Source: Pinguiococcus pyrenoidosus (lineage: Eukaryota; Sar; Pinguiophyceae; Pinguiochrysidales; Pinguiochrysidaceae). Taken from it: a stretch of DNA of 15,640 nt. The stretch covers positions 1 through 15,640 of the forward strand of contig JAAMXY010000090.1 in the NCBI GenBank assembly GCA_019677205.1, given 5' to 3'. The notes beneath the pieces are model-generated. The model saw nothing but the letters and a program-made list of their open reading frames with translations, was not told the origin of the DNA and made no database searches. Within the stretch, counting starts at the first letter, position 1. Each line of letters begins with the position of its first letter. The position numbers and the translations under genes are program-made. This document shows, one piece after another, positions 1-10,158 of this stretch.

Positions 1-1199
1 GCCTTGCTTTCTGTGTCTATTTACTGATCTGGGTTCTTCGGCATCGCCGCGCCCCTGTTGTGAGATATACCCAGCCCGTGTTCTGCATGATCTGCCTTTT
101 AGGCGCTTCGCTGCTTCTGTTCGCCAGCCTGATCTCCATGGGCGAGCCAACTAAATTTCAATGCGTGGGTGGGACCTGGATCTTCCATATCGGCTTCACC
201 CTGGCCTTCGCCGCGCTCTTTTCGAAGCTGTATCGAGTTTGGCGCCTTTTCGACAACAAGAAGCTTCGAAAGCGGAGCGTGCACACTATCGACATGTTCA
301 AGTTCATTTTCTCGCTGCTGCTCCTTGACGTGGTCGCCCTTACGGCTATGGGGTTCGTGAGCCCATTGACTCCGAGGGAAGTGGTACGAAAATCGCAAGG
401 CACGCCGGTCGACGTGCCTCAGATGGAATGTGGAGAGGCAGATATCATTCGCCACCTTCTGCGGGCAGTCAAGATCGCACTGGTCCTGTGCTCCGGCTTT
501 CTCGCGTATCGTACGAGAAACGTGGACGTCAGGTTCGCGGAGGGCACGAGCATGATGTTTGCAACCTGCATTGGTGCGGTGCTGTTCGTAAGTGGCCTTC
601 TGACGCTGATGCTCGCGAAGAGGGCTGCGCAGCGATCGTTTATCTCCGGGATGATCTCGACGGTTGCGGTGATCCTTGCGACTGTCGTACTCTTCGTCCC
701 GAAGATGTCCAGACTGGATCACGACGCCGACGACCTGTCCATTGCCTCTCCGCCGCAGCGATCTGATGGCCACACATCATCTTCAAGCCGTCATCATATC
801 CGGCAGGGCAGGGTGTTCAGGATCGCTCCGGCGCCTGGATCGTCGGAATCGAGGGTCTCCTCGGAAGAGCGACGGAAGCGCAGGAGCTCCTTTGAAGCTT
901 CCACGACCAAGAGCGAGGAGTCCTTTGGTCTGCGGGTGTCCTACATGAGACTGTCCGTGCCAAACGCAGTGCACCCTTTCCCAGAGGTGCCAAGGGGATC
1001 CACGAAGCGGATCCAGCTTCCCCCGATCAGCACGAAGTCGCTGAAGGTGACCTCGCTGAGCCAGGTAGCTTCTGCGTCGCGAAGTGCAACGCTTGTCACC
1101 AAGGCCAAGGGCCTCGTACCGGCGTCGCAATCGAAGCCCACTGCCACCTATGACGCGCGTGTGCCTGAGCAAGAGGAGAACAGCGAGTTCGCACCTTAG
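1..1199 (+). CDS. Class C (GABA-B-like) GPCR, 3' part only (receptor 1)
   Basis: Partial gene: the frame is open from the left edge (first full codon at 3) to TAG at 1197-1199, so the start, any ligand domain and most of helix 1 lie outside. The GTG at 60 is an internal codon, because the codons before it encode the end of TM1 (CVYLLIWVL) and a basic loop. Seven helices can be followed: TM1 end, TM2 (PVFCMICLLGASLLLF), TM3, TM4, TM5, TM6 and TM7. Class C hallmarks are Cys codons at 162-164 (top of TM3) and 426-428 (extracellular loop 2), the expected disulfide pair, a basic second intracellular loop (WRLFDNKKLRKR) and FVPK in TM7 at 693-704. A Ser/Arg-rich cytoplasmic tail of about 160 residues follows. 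It should be a plasma-membrane receptor coupled to G proteins, by family. TM2-TM4 resemble receptor 3 more than receptor 2, while TM5-TM7 are more divergent. The ligand is unknown. Confidence 0.9.
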   Translation, partial: LAFCVYLLIWVLRHRRAPVVRYTQPVFCMICLLGASLLLFASLISMGEPTKFQCVGGTWIFHIGFTLAFAALFSKLYRVWRLFDNKKLRKRSVHTIDMFKFIFSLLLLDVVALTAMGFVSPLTPREVVRKSQGTPVDVPQMECGEADIIRHLLRAVKIALVLCSGFLAYRTRNVDVRFAEGTSMMFATCIGAVLFVSGLLTLMLAKRAAQRSFISGMISTVAVILATVVLFVPKMSRLDHDADDLSIASPPQRSDGHTSSSSRHHIRQGRVFRIAPAPGSSESRVSSEERRKRRSSFEASTTKSEESFGLRVSYMRLSVPNAVHPFPEVPRGSTKRIQLPPISTKSLKVTSLSQVASASRSATLVTKAKGLVPASQSKPTATYDARVPEQEENSEFAP

Positions 1200-1981
1200 C
1201 GATGAGGTGCGCATGGCGACGAGCTTGCGAGGAGCTCGCTGGTACTTGGATGGGTGGGACGTGGCATCGGTGATGGCTTCAGTCATCCGTTTGAAATCCA
1301 GCAAAGCTTTCTTGATACCGGGGGAGAGGCCTACTTCAGATTTTATCGTCAATGAGCGAACGATGTGTATCGAGGCGAGCAACAACAGTTTTTGGTGCCA
1401 TGAAGGTCTCATTCGGCGCTAGCCTATCCATAAACATGCTCCTTTGCGATATGCTGCTGCTCTGGGAAGTTGACCGTGGTTGCCGCGGCCATCATAGATG
1501 CTGCGCTCTGCCGAAGAAGACATCCGGGACGCTTCGGAGGTGCAAAAGACAACGAAACATGGCGAATGTTCTCGTTGAAGAACAAGCAATCGCTCAGAAT
1601 CTTGAGTCTTGTGATCTAGTCTATTGCTAAGTACTGAAAACACAAAACCTGCAGATTCGTACCTTCGAAGCGTCCATAGGCTAAAGATCTGTCTTCGCGG
1701 AAATCAATAGACCAATAGTTATCGATCAAATCAGATTCGGGATCTTTCCGAGCGTCACTTCGATGATCTCCATTGGCCAAATACTCTTCCAGTCGACGAT
1801 AGAATGCTCCATTCCTCCTTCTACTCCGCAATTGTATATACTGTCGAGTGAGATTCGCTGTGCAACTGCTGTCAGACCCGTTTCTTTAAAACTGCGAAAT
1901 CACTAAATTCCAACATGTTGCTGCGAATCACTTGGAGGCGCCGCCAAAAAAGCGCGCCACACGCCCCCGGGGTCTCCCGTC
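1200..1981. other. Intergenic spacer, 3' of receptor 1 and 5' of receptor 2
   Basis: This stretch of 782 bases between two same-strand receptor genes holds no supported gene. The reading frames present are short, begin at non-ATG codons or lack any family pattern. The part from about 1330 to 1900 is visibly more AT-rich than the flanking coding DNA, as expected for UTR and promoter sequence. No clear AATAAA signal is seen after receptor 1. Confidence 0.6.
1833..1840 (+). promoter_or_regulatory. TATA-like element upstream of receptor 2
   Basis: TGTATATA lies in an AT-rich stretch about 140 bases before the receptor 2 start codon. It is the best TATA-like match in the spacer, but many protist promoters lack TATA boxes, so this is only a candidate. 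Confidence 0.2.
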
Positions 1982-4900
1982 ATGAGCGCCATAGCGTTGC
2001 GTGTCGTCTGTGCGGCGTTGGCCGCGGTGGGGGCGGCGGCGCAGGCGGATTTGCGCATTGGCGTCTTACTGAGTTGGAACGGCGGGCTGTTCGACATTGG
2101 CGAGTTCATCGCGCCGGCCATCCTTGCGGCCGCTGACGACGTCAACGCGGACCCTACTCTGCTGGTGGATGCCTCCAACACCACGGTGGCCACGCTCTCC
2201 TGGGTGTGGCACGATGAGCAGGTGAGCAGTGCCTAGGTCCGCCCTTTCGCCACGGAGTGGTTCCAACAGCAGCGAAGTCGTTGGGGAGCGCGAGCGACGC
2301 CATGAGAGCCCGCGGCGAATGTGTAGAGTGTTGGTACAGCCGAGAGAAGGAATCGACCGGGCAAAACAGGGAGGAAAAAGCGCGTTGAAACGCGCGCACT
2401 CCGTCATTGGTTGCCGATGTTGGACTAACGCACCTCTCCCCGCAGTGCTCGGCGACGCGCGCGAGCAACGCCATGGTGGAGCTGGTGAAGAGCTACGATG
2501 TGCATGCCTTCATTGGACCGACCTGCAGCACCTCTGCGCAGCGAGTGGCACCGATGAGCAACGTAAGTTTGCGCCTCGCAGAGTCTCAAGCAAGGTGGCG
2601 ACCGAAGCATTGACGACCGTCCTTTCTCTCCTGTCTCGTCAGTACTACGGTCGTCCCGTCGTGAGCTACGCGGCGGCGGCTCCGGACCTGGCGGATAAGA
2701 CTTTGTACCCGAACTTCGCTCGCGTGAGTGGCAACTACAATGACCAGACGCAGCTGATCATCGAGTTCGCGCTGCAGAATCGCTGGTCGCGACTGGCGAT
2801 TCTCTACGTCGATGACGGCCTTTACAGCCCGGTGGCCCTGGACTTGATTGCCGACATCGAGAACCTCGCCGACCCGGACGACAACACCCCGCCGCCGCTG
2901 GAGGTGTCGTTCTCGAAGCTGTTCGCGCAGACCACAACAAGTGAGAGATCTTCGAAAGCGCAGCAATCTCGTCACGCGAAGAGCGCCTGACACTATTCGT
3001 GCCCTCTTCCCCCTCCCCCGCCCCCCCCTTTTTCTTCCTCCGCGTTATCCGCGTTATCTAGGCAATGCCGGGCAGTCCCTAGACTTTATGCAGACCCTGA
3101 AAGACGAGGGAACGCGCATTGTGGTAATCCTCGCGTCTTGCAGAGACGCGCGCGATATCATGATCAGCGCCGACCAGCTCGGCATGATCGAGGGCTACTC
3201 CTACATCTTCCTCGGGGCGACGTCGACGTGCCACGAAGTCACTGGCGACGACTGGCCGGAGGGCTGGGGACCCGAAGCGGATTCCATTGCCCTCCGCGCC
3301 TTCAACAACACCTTGAGCGTCGCGGATCTGACCGACGACAGCAGCACCGGCTTCGCCAACCGGATCCGCAACGCGTACGTGGACAACGACTTCCAAGAGT
3401 CGCTGGGCCAGTCAGCGCCCCCTGCGGGGACGGCACTGCCCGTCTCTGGCAGTATGCCCAGAGTCAATCCCTTCAACCAGACCTACGCTGAAGCCGGGCA
3501 GTTCGAGGAATACACGATGGCGTACGCGCGGCTTCTGTACGACGCCATCCTCTTGTACGCCCACGCGGCGACGGAGGTCTACAGAGAAGGCGGTTTGGTC
3601 CACGAGCAGCCAAACCTCGTGATCGACAAGTTCTCTTCCGTCTCCTTCGCGGGCGAGTCAGGCGCCGTATCTCTCGACGGCAACTACGAGCGAGAGCGGA
3701 TCGATGTGGATCTACAGCAGATCACCATCGCCGGTGACCAGCTAACCTTCACAAGCGTGGGAAGCTTCGACACCATGACAAGCACGCTCCGCACGGATAC
3801 CATTGTGTACCCAGGAGGTTCTACCGTGCCCCCAGTCGCGTTCATCGAGCGCGAATGCAGCATCAACGACTTCGTCGCGTTGGTCGGCGAGTGCAACTCG
3901 GATAGCGAGGTGGAGATTACGTTCCAGAAGATCACCGGCCGCGAGTGCACCGGCTCCACGCCCGAAGCGAGCGCCGACTGCGCGCATCTGCCCAGTGACA
4001 GCAGCGGAGCTGATGCGGTGCGCGCCTTTGCAATCATCGGCGTTTTGCAGAGCGTCATCTTCGCCATCTGGGCCTTCTTCTGTCAGAACACGAAGATCGT
4101 GAGGCATGCCCAAGTCAGCTTCCTCTTCCTATTCTGCCTGGGATGCGCGGCGGGCAACGTAAGCTCCCTCTTCACCATCGGAGAGAACGGCCTGGCCACG
4201 TGCGAAGTGGCGCCCTGGCTTTTCCACACGTCCTTCACCTTCTCGTTCGGCGCGTTGCTGTCCAAGGTCTTCCGCGTCTGGCGCATCCTGGATCCCAAGA
4301 AGCTTGCACGCCGGGTGATGAGCCTCGTGGAGATGATCCAGGTCGTCGGCGTTCTGCTCTTCATCGACGTCGTGCTGCTGACGCTTATCGTCGTGACCGA
4401 CTCACTAACGGCAAGGGACGAAACGGAAACAGCGGACGGTGCGGACGTGCCCGTGACGCAGAAGGAGTGCGGCGACGGCGGAGACCTCCTGGTGCTCCTC
4501 TGGGCGATCAAAGTGCTGACAATGTTCGCGGGCTGCTTCCTCTCCTGCCAAATGCGGCAGCTGAATGAGAAGTTTTCAGAGACGAAGTACGTGTCCTACG
4601 CGATCTACCAGGTCACGGCGATGGCGGCAGTCGCGACCTTGATTGTGTCCCTGTCCGACTCGGTGGAGCTCTCGGTCACCGTCCAAGCCTTCGCGGTGTG
4701 GATCTCGACCCTCGGGGCGTCCCTGGCCATCTTCCTCCCGAAGATGCTCTTCTTGCACGGATGCGTCGACGAAGACGCCCTCTTCGGCGCCCCCGAGGAT
4801 CAGATGTCCATCGGGGATCGCAAGGAATCTCCGCACCCGAAGGAATTCTACAAGGCGGCAGTCGCCTCGTCGATGGGGCCACCAAGCACAGAGAAGGCGT

Positions 4901-5157
4901 CGAAGGCCCCGCCCAGCTCAGAGAAGGTCTCCAGCAACCAATCGGCGGAGAAGCCCTCGTCGAATAAGTGGGAGGCCAAGGAGGATGTGAACGCACAAGG
5001 TATGCCGGTGGTGCAGCTTCCCCCTGGTACCTCCGTGACGGACATCATGGCGAGCTCGAGAAGCGAGTCTAACGTATCGGCAGCTTCCCACATCAGCGGC
5101 GCAACCGGCGCAACCGGAGAGACAAAAGAGGCCGCTGTGAACCGCGCTGTGCAGTAG
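1982..5157 (+). CDS. Class C (GABA-B/mGlu-like) GPCR, full length (receptor 2)
   Basis: Four exons: 1982-2221, 2446-2562, 2643-2940 and 3062-5157 (TAG), giving 916 aa. The introns (224, 80, 121 bp; phases 0, 0, 1) are GT-AG; the first has a CTAAC branch-site match at 2425-2429 and the third a long pyrimidine tract. The exon joins were fixed by alignment to receptor 3 (for example LFAQTTTSNAGQS against LFSDTTKSNAGQS). Order: signal peptide about 1-22; Venus-flytrap ligand domain about 24-475 (FIGPTCS, SYAAAAPDL); four-cysteine linker C484, C496, C514, C525; TM1 from about 540; TM2-TM7 to about 775, with the TM3/loop-2 Cys pair C599/C688, VFRVWRILDPKKLARR in loop 2 and FLPK in TM7; then a Ser/Pro-rich tail of about 140 residues with repeated S-x-EK motifs. 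A nutrient or signal receptor at the cell surface is inferred. GABA itself is doubtful as the ligand. Confidence 0.9.
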
Positions 5158-6240
5158 TTCTGTGCTTCTGTCGTATGTACATAAGTAACCACCAAACAGT
5201 AAACTTAACTCGAAAATCGGGAGAAGGAGTAAGGATTCTAGACTGCTCCGGGATCGGCGCGGACGGCGCGGACAGCGCGGACGGATACTTGCGCACGCAG
5301 GGTCCCAGCTGCTCTCACGTTCCCTCCGAGACCCGGCATTTGGCTGCACGTGGCGTTTGGTTGCCAGCGGACCACGGACATGCACAGTCGAAGGGATCCT
5401 CTCCGTCCTTCTATTCCTCCTTCTGATTCCTCCTAACCGTAGCTGGTAGAGATTTGACAACGACATTGTTGTTTGTGAGCGTTGGGGGTCCTTCTTGTCG
5501 AGCAGATCGCTCAATTCACGAGTGTCATCTCGTTCCTATCGTGATGTCCGTGCGGTTGGACTACCTCCGTCTGAACCCGAGAACGGAGACGCGCAAGTGA
5601 CGCGGGACTTGCGACGCCGTCCGGTGAGGTATATGGGTCAAGAGACACAGCGATGGCTCAAGAGACACAGCAATGGCTCATCAAAAGCGGTGTATTCATG
5701 TCCATCCCAAGTCTTGCAAACTCAGTCCTTTCTGCGGCGCCGCTGCTGTGGTCGTCGAATCGAACATGTCACAGCACCATCAGCTCCGCGCCGCGCCGCA
5801 CTTCACTTGCAAACCGATGTACGCTACCGACGGAGAATCTCGATAAAACAGGGCGAAATGCCCGCACTCGTCATACATCGCCATTTCTTTGATCAGCAGG
5901 AACTCCACTATTTTTCCGATGCTACGAAACGAGGGGACAACAACTTCTCGACGCGGATGTCTCTCCTCTGGAGACGGGCAAACATAGAGGCACACAAAAT
6001 ATGAAAGACCGGACACCAAAGCTCAGCACGGTTCCTGCCAGTCCGTGGACACTCCCACTTGCCCGCCGCCCACCACCTGGGCGTCGCTGCCCGGGAGAGC
6101 CGTCCGCGTGAAGCTGTAGTACCCGACAACCTCGGTGGCGAGCGCGGTAGAACCAGCGTTGCTCCCTGCGCGATGCCGAGAGAGCGGATTGTGAGATGCC
6201 ATCCGGTCGAACGCCACCAGAACCGGGGACAGTCTTACCA
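5158..6240. other. Spacer between convergent receptors 2 and 3
   Basis: This 1083-base tail-to-tail spacer should hold both 3' UTRs. No gene is supported: the longest frame (5495-6004, +) begins at TTG and resembles no family. Small direct repeats are visible: three near-identical 9-mers (GGCGCGGAC type) at 5256-5282 and a 20-bp duplication at 5634-5673. TGTACATAA at 5176-5184, just after the receptor 2 stop, recurs 3' of the methyltransferase gene. Confidence 0.6.
5634..5680 (+). repeat. 20-bp direct tandem repeat, about 2.4 copies
   Basis: Two adjacent 20-base units (5634-5653 and 5654-5673) share the core TCAAGAGACACAGC and differ at two positions. A third unit begins at 5674 (TGGCTCA) and then diverges. 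It lies in the non-coding spacer and looks like a simple slippage duplication. Confidence 0.8.
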
Positions 6241-8943
6241 CTATGGTTCACCCTTACCAGTCAAAGAAGAGTCCGACGTCTTCCTGGCGGACTTGTCGCT
6301 GCTGTCCCGTCGCTCCCCGGACAGGACGGTGTCGCTGCTGTCGCCTTGGGGGATTGGCACGATGGCGTAGGCCCCCTCGCGAGCGCTCGACGCTCCCTTG
6401 TCGCCATTCTCCTCCGAGGACGTGGCCACGCTGGACTCTTTCTTTCCGCTGCTTCTCTTGCCCATCGAGCTGCGCGCCGCCATCGACGAGTTGTCGATGC
6501 TATTGGCGCCGAACATGAAGTCCGCCTCGGCGCAGCCGTGGAGAACCAGCACCTTCGGTAGGAAGATGGCGAGCATGCTGCCGATGGACGCGACGGTGGC
6601 GGTGAAGACCTGGACGAGGACGCGGAGCTCGGTCGAGTCCGCCATCGTCGCCACGAGAAGCGCCACAATCGACAGGATGGTGACCTGGTACACCGCGATC
6701 ATGATGTGCTTGCTTTCCGCGAATTTCTCGTCGACGCTGCGCGTCTGGCAAGAGAGCGCCGAAGCGCCGATCATGAGGGAGATCTTCACCGCCCAAAGCA
6801 TGAACAGAAGGTCTCCGCCGCTGCCGCACTCGTCCTGGGTGATCTCAACCTCGGAGCCGTCGTCTGCGATTTCCGTCTGCTCCTCGGGCGTGAGCGGGTC
6901 CACGATGGCCATGATCGTCAGGAGGATGAGGTCCACGGCCAGGAAGAGCCCGATGACCTTTGACATGTCGGCGATGGAGATCCGGCGGCGGCGCAGCTTC
7001 TTGTTGTCAAAGATGCGCCACACGCGGTAGATCTTCGAGACCAGGGCCGACAGGCAAAGCGTGAAGGACATGTGGAAGATCCACGGGCTCGCGACGCAGG
7101 TCTTCTCGTTGTTCTTGCCGACCAGCAGGATCGAGCTCATGTTGAGGCAGAGGCACCCGAGGAGGAAGAGCTGGCAGAACACGGGCTGGGCGTACCGCAC
7201 AATCTTCTCCTTGGAGTGCACGGCGACCCAGATCATGAGCGCCAAGGCGACCACGATGCCCACGGTGCCAAGGGAGATGATGGCCTGCCCCGTGGAGCTC
7301 TCCTCGGGCACGTAGGCGCAGTCGGAGCTGGCGGAGGGCGTGTCGCCCGTGCAGACCACGTCGGGCACCTTGGTGAACACCACTTCAACCGTTCCGTGGG
7401 AGTCGCAGTCCTGCTGCATGTAGGTGAAGTCGTCCAGGGTGCACTCGCGGGGCACCCAGGCCGTGGGCAGCACCTCCGTCCCGCCCGGGTAGAACTGGAT
7501 GGCCTCTCCGGCGTCGGAGTACTCCTGCGTCTCCGCGAGGAACTGGCCCACTTGGTCGAGGCGCAAGACGGCGTCGGACTCGCGCTTGATCTGCATGAGC
7601 GCGACGTCCGGGGTGCGGTCGAGGTTCTCGTCCAGGTCGACGAAGCCGCTGAAGCCGGTGAAGTTGATGCTCGGCAGCATCTCCGTGACCTTCTCGGGGT
7701 TGGCGGAGGGATCGTCCCCGTTCCGGATCACGGCGTCGGCAGCCCTCGCGTAGATGGCGATGGCGTCGTAGAGGAGCGCGGCGTAGCTGAGGGCATAGCT
7801 CTGGTAGCCCTGGTCGGTGCGGATCTCGTAGGACAGATTGTACTTGTTCTGCGGCAGCGGCGGGTCGACCACGATGTCCCCGGCGGGCGGGAAGCGATAG
7901 GGCTCGAAGACGCGGTCCTCAAAGTCCTCCACGATCTGCTCCTCGAAGGCGGTGGTCTCGGGCGAGCTGTAGGCCAGGCTGGCCACGTTGAAGGTGTAGT
8001 CGAAGGCTTCCGCCGCCTCGGCGTTGGCCTCCGGGCCCCAGGTCTCCGGCCAGCCGTCCCCGGACACGATGTGGCAGCCGGAGGTGGCGTCCAGCATGAG
8101 GTACTGGTAGCCCTCGAGCATGTCGAGGCGCTTGGCGGCCAGCAGGACGTCTCGGATGTCCGCGCAGTAGCCGAGGATGACCACGACGCGCGCGCCGGAC
8201 TCCTTCATCAGCGGCATCCACAGCATGCTCTGCCCGGCGTTGCTCTTGGTGGTGTCGCTGAAGAGCTTGGTGAAGCTCAGCTGCATGTCGGGGTGCGCCT
8301 GGATGGTCGCGACGAGGTCGTCGGCCGTGGGCCCGAACAGCCCGTTGTCCGCGTACACCACGGCGAGGTGGTCCCAGCCGACGTTCTCGGCGAAGGCCAG
8401 GAACATCGGGTTCAGCTTGAGGTAGTTGCCGTTCACGCGGCCGAAGTTGGGGTACAGGCTCTTGTCGGACAGCAGCGGCGAGGCCGCGGCCCACGAGATG
8501 AAGGGCAGTCGCCAGTAGTTCCCTGCGAAAAGCAGAGGAGACGGCTCAGCTCAGACCAGCTCCCTCCTGGGGCCCCGGCGTCGCGGTGCCGTGGAGTGTC
8601 GAGGTCACGTCGGAGTTGTCTTACCCATCGGCGCCACGCGCAGGACGCTCACGGAGCAGGGCGGGCCGACGAAGGCGTCCACGTCGTACACGAGCTTCAT
8701 GTCCATCATGGCCTCGGTGGCGAAGTTGGCCATGCACTGGCCGTCGTGCCAGACCCACTTGAGCTGCGTGCTGGGCAGCAGGGACGGGTTGCTGTTGATG
8801 TCGTCGATGGCGTGCAGCACCGCCGGCGCCACGAAGTCGCCCACATCCCAGCCACCTTCCCAGGAGATGAAGATGCCCAGGCGGAGCTCCGAGGGCTGCG
8901 CCGCGCAGGCTGCCAGGCTGCCGAGCAAGAGAAGGAGCTGCAT
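6241..8943 (-). CDS. Class C (GABA-B/mGlu-like) GPCR, full length (receptor 3)
   Basis: Minus strand, two exons: 8943-8625 and 8522-6241 (TAG at 6243-6241), giving 866 aa. The single 102-bp GT-AG intron is phase 1 and splits the Gly codon of RVAPMGN. Order: signal peptide about 1-16 (MQLLLLLGSLAACAAQ); Venus-flytrap domain about 17-460 (FVGPPCS, SWAAASPLL, YPNFGRV); four-cysteine linker C467, C479, C497, C508; seven helices from about 520 (KIVRYAQPVFC before TM2, KIYRVWRIFDNKKLRRR in loop 2, DECGSGGD in extracellular loop 2, LAIFLPK in TM7); then a Ser-rich tail of about 115 residues. It is clearly paralogous to receptor 2 over its whole length. No nine-cysteine domain of the mGlu/CaSR type is present. 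By family it acts as a plasma-membrane dimeric receptor; its ligand and G-protein partner cannot be told. Confidence 0.92.
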
Positions 8944-10158
8944 GGTTGCTGGGGCGCCAGAGTTCTACGAAGAAGCTTGGACGAGCAGCGAAGACATTCG
9001 GAAGTTGCCGACGGATTTGAGAAGTGCCCGAGATGTCCACAATCCTATGATCTTCCAAATTTTGGAGCGCTGTCAACGTTCCCCAAGATGGTTTTCACCC
9101 CAAATACCAAGCAGCCAATGGGGGGCCCGATGAGGTGGACGCTGCGTCAAATTCCAATCCCTCGCCTCACCCTTAAATCGCCTTGCTAAGCGTCGCTTCA
9201 ACGGAGCACTGCAATTTCCCATGTAGGACGTCCATGTTCCTTCAAGAAGTTGGGCGAAGTACACCCCGACAGAATGGCTTGACGTCTTGCGTGATTCAAT
9301 AGAACGATACCGGAAACGATCCGCCAATGAAACGGGCCATCTGGACACAACGTGTTCAAATATTGATGTCGTGTTTGCGTCAGGAAGCAGTTCCGAAGCT
9401 CCATATCAGCGCATTGGAGATCCTATTAAGGAGCCGTGTGTTTTGAAGATGCAGCTTACGTTGTATGGCAACGCAACGTGCTTCAATTTCGGTCTTAGCG
9501 CCTCAACGCCAGCGCCCAACGGCAAGCAACGCACATCATCATTCGAAGATGACCCACGTCCATTGGCCCATCACCTTTCAGAATTGATTCCGACATGTCA
9601 GCATGTTTTCGTGCCTACACGTCCAGCCAGCAGTTTTCCTTGTCTTCGTAGCCCAACGGAGACCAAACGGTAAGAAATGAAACTTTCCCGGCACGCACAA
9701 CGCCAACTGCGCGAGGAAGACAACATGGAACCAGTTACGCAACAGAAAGAAGCGAAAAGGAACCCGGTCAGACCGTTTGTCTGATCCTTCGTGAACCTAG
9801 TAGGATGTAGTACAGTAGTAGTATTCTAGTATTTTCATCCTTCGCGCTCCAGTGGCGCTTGTTATTATCATTCAAAGCCGGTCTTCGCAAAAAAGACAAA
9901 AAACGCTCAAGAGACAGGAAACCCCCGACACCTCGTCGTCTCGCTCTGATCTTTCTCGGGGGAGGCACCGCATCGGACAAAGCCGGGAAGCGCTGACAGG
10001 AAGCGTTGCCAAGAAGGGTAGGGAGAAGAGAGGCGGCAAGGGGGGGGAACACAGAGAAGCATCCATGAATGCGAAGGCCGGAGCCTTTTTGCCTATTGAC
10101 ACGTCCAAGTCCATGGGTCCATGTGTTCTTCCACCTCGTATCTACACGCGTAGCCTAG
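8944..10158. other. Spacer between receptor 3 start and DUF3067-like gene end
   Basis: About 1.2 kb separates two minus-strand genes and should contain the receptor 3 promoter and the 3' UTR of the DUF3067-like gene. It is more AT-rich than the coding DNA. The longest frame (9287-9673, +) starts at TTG and shows no recognisable pattern. No RNA gene, repeat or clear TATA box was seen. Confidence 0.55.

Noticed and set aside
2229-2445. Upstream coding part of the frame containing receptor 2 exon 3, or a gene inside intron 1
   Set aside because: The stretch is bounded by a clear donor at 2222 and acceptor at 2445, and removing it restores alignment with receptor 3.
5495-6004. 169-codon frame between the convergent receptors
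   Set aside because: Starts at TTG, Arg/Ser-rich with no recognisable motif, and crosses a simple tandem repeat.
7072-9189. 705-codon open frame on the plus strand
   Set aside because: It is antisense to receptor 3, runs through its intron, and its product is a monotonous Arg/Gly/Val/His-rich string typical of the complement of GC-rich codons.
9287-9673. 128-codon frame in the receptor 3 upstream region
   Set aside because: Begins at TTG, sits in AT-richer non-coding sequence and shows no domain or splice context.
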